Positions 6,649-9,337 of a stretch of DNA of 9,337 bases are shown piece by piece. The stretch covers positions 34,150 to 43,486 of the forward strand of contig DETU01000035.1 in NCBI GenBank assembly GCA_002362175.1, read 5' to 3'. A program made the position numbers and the translations under genes. Below the pieces are notes generated by a model, which searched no databases, was not told the DNA's origin, and saw only the letters and a list, made by a program, of their open reading frames with translations. This DNA is from Ruminococcus sp. UBA3280. Its GTDB lineage: Bacteria; Bacillota; Clostridia; Oscillospirales; Ruminococcaceae. Position 1 is the stretch's first letter. Each line of letters opens with the position of its first letter.

Positions 6649-8577
6649 TCACTGTTCTTCGAGTTCAATAAGCTTGTCAAAATTCTCATCTATCTGCTGT
6701 TTCAGCTGTTCGATTTCAGTACACTTTGTACTCATCAGTTCATAATCGCTGTAAACTTCTTCTTTGGAGATTTCTTCTGTGAGAACATCTATTTTTGCCT
6801 GTAAAACGTCTATTTCCTTTTCAAGACGTTTCATCTCGTTTTTTCGGGCTGCATCGGCACTTCTCTGCTGTTTACTGCGGTAAGCCTTTACAGTTTTTTC
6901 CTTTGCAAGTTCAGCTGATTTTGCAAACTTCTCTGCGTCGGCGATTCTTTTCTGTTCTGTCTGTTCGTCACGCAGTACATCAAGATATTTCTCAAAGCCG
7001 TAATTATGACAGCGATATGTGCCATCTGTAAGTTCAATAAGACGGTCAGCAATTTTGCTTAATAAATAACGGTCATGCGAAACAAAAATAACCGTTCCCG
7101 TATACTCGACAAGTGCTTCTTCTATCGCCTCTTTTGAAGAAAGGTCAAGATGATTGGTCGGTTCATCAAGTATAAGGACGTTTCCGTGTTCCTGCATCAT
7201 AATAGCAAAGCAGAGTTTTGCACGTTCTCCACCGCTGATAACTCCGGTTTCCTTGAAAACATTCTCACCTGTAAGTCTTACCTGTGCAAGCAGACTGCGG
7301 ACTTCCAAATCAGACATTAACGGATAACGGCTGTGTATTTCCTCCATGACGGTTAATTCACGGTTCAGATTCGTGCTTTCCTGTTCAAAGTAAGATATTT
7401 TAATATTACTGTTCCAGTGAACAGTACCTTTATGTGCAAGTTTTTCCTGAATGATTTTCAGAAGCGTTGACTTGCCTATTCCATTATCACCGATTATTCC
7501 GACTTTTTCTCCCCTGCGGACTTCAAAATTTATTTCGTCAACAAGAGTTTTTCGTGAACTTCCCTCACCTACCGATATATCAACGTTTTTCACTTTAAGA
7601 ACGTCTATCGGCGGTTCTATGGGATAAGTAAAACGGATTTTTGCTGTTTTCGTTTCATGGAAAGGTCTTTCAACACGTTCCATTTTTTCAAGCTGCTTAC
7701 GTTTGCTCTGTGCCATTTTAGTTGTGGAAGCACGTACAAGATTCTTTGCAACATAATCTTCAAGCTTTGCAATCTGTTTCTGCTGAATTTCGTACTCTTT
7801 CGCACGGCGTGTGTCATTTTCCTCTCTTTGTCTTACAAATGCAGAATAATTTCCCCTGTAGCGTGTAAGAGTACCTCTTTCTATTTCACATATGGAAGTA
7901 CAAAGACGGTCAAGAAAATAACGGTCATGCGACACAATCAGAACCGCACCCTTATATGAACGCAGATAATCTTCAAGCCACATTATCGTCTTGAAATCAA
8001 GATGATTGGTCGGCTCATCCAGTATGAGAAGATTAGGTTCTTCAAGCAGAAGTTTTGAAATACAAAGACGTGTTTTTTCACCTCCGCTGAATCCCGAAAC
8101 CGTTCTTTTCAGTTCGTTTTCGGTAAATCCCATACCATTCAGAATCATTTTTATTTTAACATCAGTATTATAACCGTCGTTTGCTTCAATCCAAGATGAA
8201 AGTTGCTGATACTCGTCCGCAGACGAATTATCACCCGTTTCAATTTCAATCTCAATTTCACGCAGACGGTCTATAGCACGGTGAACAGGTTCAAAAACAC
8301 TCTGCATTTCCTCCATTACGGTTTTTTCGGAATCAAGTCCGCCCATCTGTTCAAGATAACCGATAGTTGTCTTTGAAGCTATTGAAATAATACCGTCCTT
8401 TTCGGTAAAGCGGTCGGGTTCAACAGAACCTGTAATTATTTTAAGAAGCGTGGACTTTCCGCAACCGTTATTTCCGACAAGACCGATTTTGTCATTTTCA
8501 TCAACAGTCAGTGAAATATTGTTTAAAAGCTGATTTCCATTATAAAATTTATTTATATTATTTAAAGCAACAAGCAT
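6649..8577 (-). CDS. ABC-F family ribosome-associated ATPase, YdiF-like (642 aa)
   Basis: A soluble protein with two ABC ATPase domains and no membrane segment, the layout of ABC-F translation factors that bind the ribosomal E site. Domain 1 has Walker A GNNGCGKS (35-42), signature SGGEK (164-168), Walker B LLILDEP (183-189) and SHDR (216-219). The inter-domain linker at ~240-320 is rich in Lys, Arg and Glu. Domain 2 has Walker A GDNGIGKS (363-370), signature SGGER (448-452), Walker B VLILDEP (467-473) and SHDR (500-503). Residues ~535-642 form a charged C-terminal coiled coil. The 642-aa length and the C-terminal extension resemble B. subtilis YdiF, so a housekeeping role is favoured over antibiotic resistance. 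The short leader (about 25 nt) leaves no room for the attenuator common upstream of resistance ABC-Fs. AAGGGAGA precedes the ATG. No clear terminator is seen after the stop. Confidence 0.95.
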   Translation of the reverse strand: MLVALNNINKFYNGNQLLNNISLTVDENDKIGLVGNNGCGKSTLLKIITGSVEPDRFTEKDGIISIASKTTIGYLEQMGGLDSEKTVMEEMQSVFEPVHRAIDRLREIEIEIETGDNSSADEYQQLSSWIEANDGYNTDVKIKMILNGMGFTENELKRTVSGFSGGEKTRLCISKLLLEEPNLLILDEPTNHLDFKTIMWLEDYLRSYKGAVLIVSHDRYFLDRLCTSICEIERGTLTRYRGNYSAFVRQREENDTRRAKEYEIQQKQIAKLEDYVAKNLVRASTTKMAQSKRKQLEKMERVERPFHETKTAKIRFTYPIEPPIDVLKVKNVDISVGEGSSRKTLVDEINFEVRRGEKVGIIGDNGIGKSTLLKIIQEKLAHKGTVHWNSNIKISYFEQESTNLNRELTVMEEIHSRYPLMSDLEVRSLLAQVRLTGENVFKETGVISGGERAKLCFAIMMQEHGNVLILDEPTNHLDLSSKEAIEEALVEYTGTVIFVSHDRYLLSKIADRLIELTDGTYRCHNYGFEKYLDVLRDEQTEQKRIADAEKFAKSAELAKEKTVKAYRSKQQRSADAARKNEMKRLEKEIDVLQAKIDVLTEEISKEEVYSDYELMSTKCTEIEQLKQQIDENFDKLIELEEQ

Positions 8578-8608
8578 AAAATCTCCCTTTACAAAAATTA
8601 GTACTTAT

Positions 8609-8637
8609 ATAATAGCATATTAACCGTAATTAATCAA
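8609..8637 (-). promoter_or_regulatory. Sigma-A promoter of the ABC-F gene
   Basis: TTGATT (8637-8632), a 17-nt spacer and TATTAT (8614-8609) lie on the minus strand, with the predicted start near 8602, about 25 nt before the ATG. It sits just after the terminator of the upstream small gene, so the ABC-F gene is an independent unit. Confidence 0.8.
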
Positions 8638-8648
8638 TAGTCATACAC

Positions 8649-8678
8649 AAAAACAGGACGGGAAAATTCCCGCCCTGT
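8649..8678 (-). terminator. Intrinsic terminator of the 57-aa membrane protein gene
   Basis: On the minus strand ACAGG-G-CGGGAA and TTCCCG-T-CCTGT form a stem of about 12 bp with one G-U pair and a 2-nt apical gap (8678-8653), followed by a T run (8652-8649). It begins 14 nt after the stop codon of the small gene. Confidence 0.88.
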
Positions 8679-8691
8679 CCAATATTTTCAA

Positions 8692-8865
8692 TCAGATGCC
8701 ACATTCATCATAATCTTTCCACTTCTCAAAATCAAGCTTTGCACTCCAGCCTTTGTAGAGAATGTAAAGAATTGAAGTTATTGCGACAAACAACGCACAA
8801 AGTACAGCCATGCTTGAACTGAATACCTTGCGAGGATAATTATTATCATTATTTTTCTTACTCAT
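8692..8865 (-). CDS. Small single-pass membrane protein of unknown function (57 aa)
   Basis: I do not recognise a characterised family. The preferred start is the ATG at 8865 (MSKKNNDNNYPRKVF), preceded by a purine-rich AAAGAAAAGAG; longer in-frame starts run into the structured RNA region and give an implausible basic extension. There is one hydrophobic segment at about residues 18-38 (AVLCALFVAITSILYILY is its core). The N-terminus is positively charged, and the acidic C-terminus ends in the distinctive FEKWKDYDECGI. This suggests an inside-to-outside single-pass protein. A good terminator follows at 8649-8678. The upstream promoter is unclear: a weak TAGAAT lies shortly before the gene, or transcription may continue from the promoter at 9252-9280. 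The clean start, membrane segment and terminator make it a likely real gene. Confidence 0.72.
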   Translation of the reverse strand: MSKKNNDNNYPRKVFSSSMAVLCALFVAITSILYILYKGWSAKLDFEKWKDYDECGI

Positions 8866-8909
8866 ATATAAAACTCTTTTCTTTATTCTATCCACACGGG
8901 AATTTTTAT

Positions 8910-8933
8910 ATAAACAAGCCTTAACCTGTTTAT
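8910..8933 (-). other. Stem-loop just 3' of the omega-RNA-like right end
   Basis: In the leftward transcript AUAAACAGG (8933-8925) pairs with CUUGUUUAU (8918-8910), 9 bp including one G-U, with a 6-nt loop. There is no U-tract, so it is not an intrinsic terminator. It occupies the place where the guide part of an omega-RNA would lie, and may help end or stabilise the transcript. Confidence 0.5.
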
Positions 8934-8938
8934 TTTCA

Positions 8939-9050
8939 TGACATACTCCCACCGCCTATACACATATAGAGGAGGGAGCTTCTCGTTCAAGTATTCCAAT
9001 GAATACAGTACCAGCGAGCTAACCCCGTGTGTCCCACGGTTTCTGAGTTG
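8939..9050 (-). mobile_element. Right end of an IS200/IS605-type element (remnant or non-autonomous) with omega-RNA-like scaffold
   Basis: Read leftward, this stretch carries GTGGGACACACGGGG. In frame it encodes TVGHTGL, the C-terminal tail typical of clostridial TnpB/OrfB proteins, where coding sequence overlaps the omega RNA. It continues through a GTATTC/GAATAC hairpin to a long terminal hairpin (8978-8946; CTCCC...GGGAG with inner CC/GG and TATA pairs) and the end sequence ATGTCA at about 8939. That order (GHTG block, hairpin, CTCCC hairpin, TCA) is the usual 3' end of tnpB elements. No RuvC or zinc-finger residues of TnpB are encoded upstream in any frame, so only the end survives, or the element is a short non-autonomous derivative. 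The assignment rests on pattern recall, not alignment. Confidence 0.55.
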
Positions 9051-9245
9051 TCTGCAAAACTGACTTTGCACATATTATGTCCCGACTGATTACGGGAAAA
9101 AGAGGATACTCAGCAAATCCCTTATCATAGAGGAATGATTACCCCTAATCCGTTCTCCTTTCATATTCTCCGTACCCAACGGCTTGGTTACCGTTCTTTG
9201 TGGCACAGGCAACGAAAATACAATATCCTGATTTATCTTTATATC
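8939..9245 (-). ncRNA. Promoter-driven structured RNA, omega-RNA-like, without tnpB (~300 nt)
   Basis: A leftward consensus promoter ends at 9252, and the ~300 nt that follow have no credible protein gene. Read on this strand they form a chain of stem-loops: 9191-9172 (GTA-CCAA/TTGG-TAC), 9150-9137 (GATTA/TAATC, which competes with ATCAT/ATGAT at 9139-9124), 9097-9080 (TCCCG/CGGGA), 9070-9053 (TGCAAA/TTTGCA), 9039-9025 (CCGTG/CACGG), 9006-8991 (GTATTC/GAATAC) and 8978-8946 (terminal CTCCC/GGGAG). The last three fall in the omega-RNA-like scaffold. If the RNA is functional, the segment after the terminal hairpin (from 8938 leftward) would be in the guide position. Alternatives are a decayed IS end or a long leader of the 57-aa gene. 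A few tiny ATG frames exist but lack spaced ribosome sites. Confidence 0.58.
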
Positions 9246-9251
9246 AATTTT

Positions 9252-9280
9252 ATAATATCATATATTTCTTAGTTTGTCAA
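9252..9280 (-). promoter_or_regulatory. Consensus sigma-A promoter driving the structured RNA region
   Basis: Perfect TTGACA (9280-9275), a 17-nt spacer and TATTAT (9257-9252) point leftward, with the predicted start near 9245. This is the best-matching -35 box in the window. The predicted start overlaps TTGAT (9247-9243), a pentamer known as a target motif for some IS200/IS605 elements, so it may mark the left junction; that is a guess. Confidence 0.82.
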
Positions 9281-9337
9281 GTGGATTTTTACGCAATTCA
9301 TTCTCCGCTTTCACTCACAAAATTTTCATTTCAACAT
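9281..9337. other. Window-edge sequence with no identified feature
   Basis: These 57 bases upstream of the promoter hold no open frame of note, hairpin or repeat that I can support. A gene ending just outside the window cannot be excluded. Confidence 0.5.

Noticed and set aside
7617..7959. Open frames on both strands inside the ABC-F gene
   Set aside because: Both overlap a complete ABC-F coding sequence with all motifs and have no ribosome site or recognisable protein.
7066..8027. Repeated strings such as ACGGTCATGCGA and ATGATTGGTCGG about 850 bp apart
   Set aside because: They encode the equivalent SHDR and DEPTNHLD motifs of the two ABC domains, so they reflect domain duplication, not a mobile repeat or array.
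8883..9071. Minus-strand 62-codon frame across the omega-RNA-like region
   Set aside because: It crosses the RNA hairpins and the IS-type end; the composition is not protein-like and no spaced ribosome site is seen. The recognisable TVGHTGL tail is in a different frame and only about 27 codons long.
1..9337. CRISPR array, tRNA or rRNA
   Set aside because: No regularly spaced repeats, cloverleaf or rRNA-like sequence was seen on either strand.

Overview
The window looks like chromosomal DNA of a low-GC Gram-positive anaerobe of the class Clostridia, most likely a Ruminococcus-type member of the Oscillospiraceae. The clues are a clostridial-style RNA polymerase beta' C-terminus, a SCIFF ranthipeptide with its radical SAM maturase (a hallmark of Clostridia), AT-rich intergenic DNA and sigma-A promoters with 17-bp spacers. 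The genus is inferred, not proven.

Layout. (1) 1-1470, plus strand: the 3' part of rpoC, ending at a hairpin (1488-1516) shared with the convergent genes. (2) 6494 down to 1521, minus strand: a compact six-gene run. It opens with a sigma-A promoter (6549-6577) and a 45-aa SCIFF precursor (6357-6494), followed by a strong intrinsic terminator (6300-6336). Then come a zinc-ribbon/TIR/multi-pass membrane protein (4704-6281), the SCIFF maturase scfB (3322-4689), a cytidine deaminase-like protein (2930-3319), a 119-aa unknown (2571-2930) and a membrane-anchored unknown (1521-2564). Gaps after the terminator are 14 nt, 2 nt, a 1-nt overlap and 6 nt, so these genes are probably co-transcribed. (3) 6649-8577, minus strand: a YdiF-like ABC-F ATPase with its own promoter. 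(4) 8692-8865, minus strand: a 57-aa single-pass membrane protein with its own terminator. (5) 8939-9337: no credible protein gene, but a consensus promoter (9252-9280) reading leftward into about 300 nt that folds into at least seven successive hairpins. Its 3' end resembles the right end and omega-RNA scaffold of IS200/IS605-type elements, with no tnpB present.

How the parts may work together. The SCIFF peptide would be cross-linked by ScfB. The terminator between them would make precursor message abundant, with only read-through reaching TIR, scfB and the rest. A TIR protein sitting between precursor and maturase is the most unusual feature of the operon and suggests, without proving, a functional link between a modified peptide and a membrane TIR effector or signalling protein. 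The structured, TnpB-less omega-RNA-like transcript at the right edge is the second region that merits close examination.
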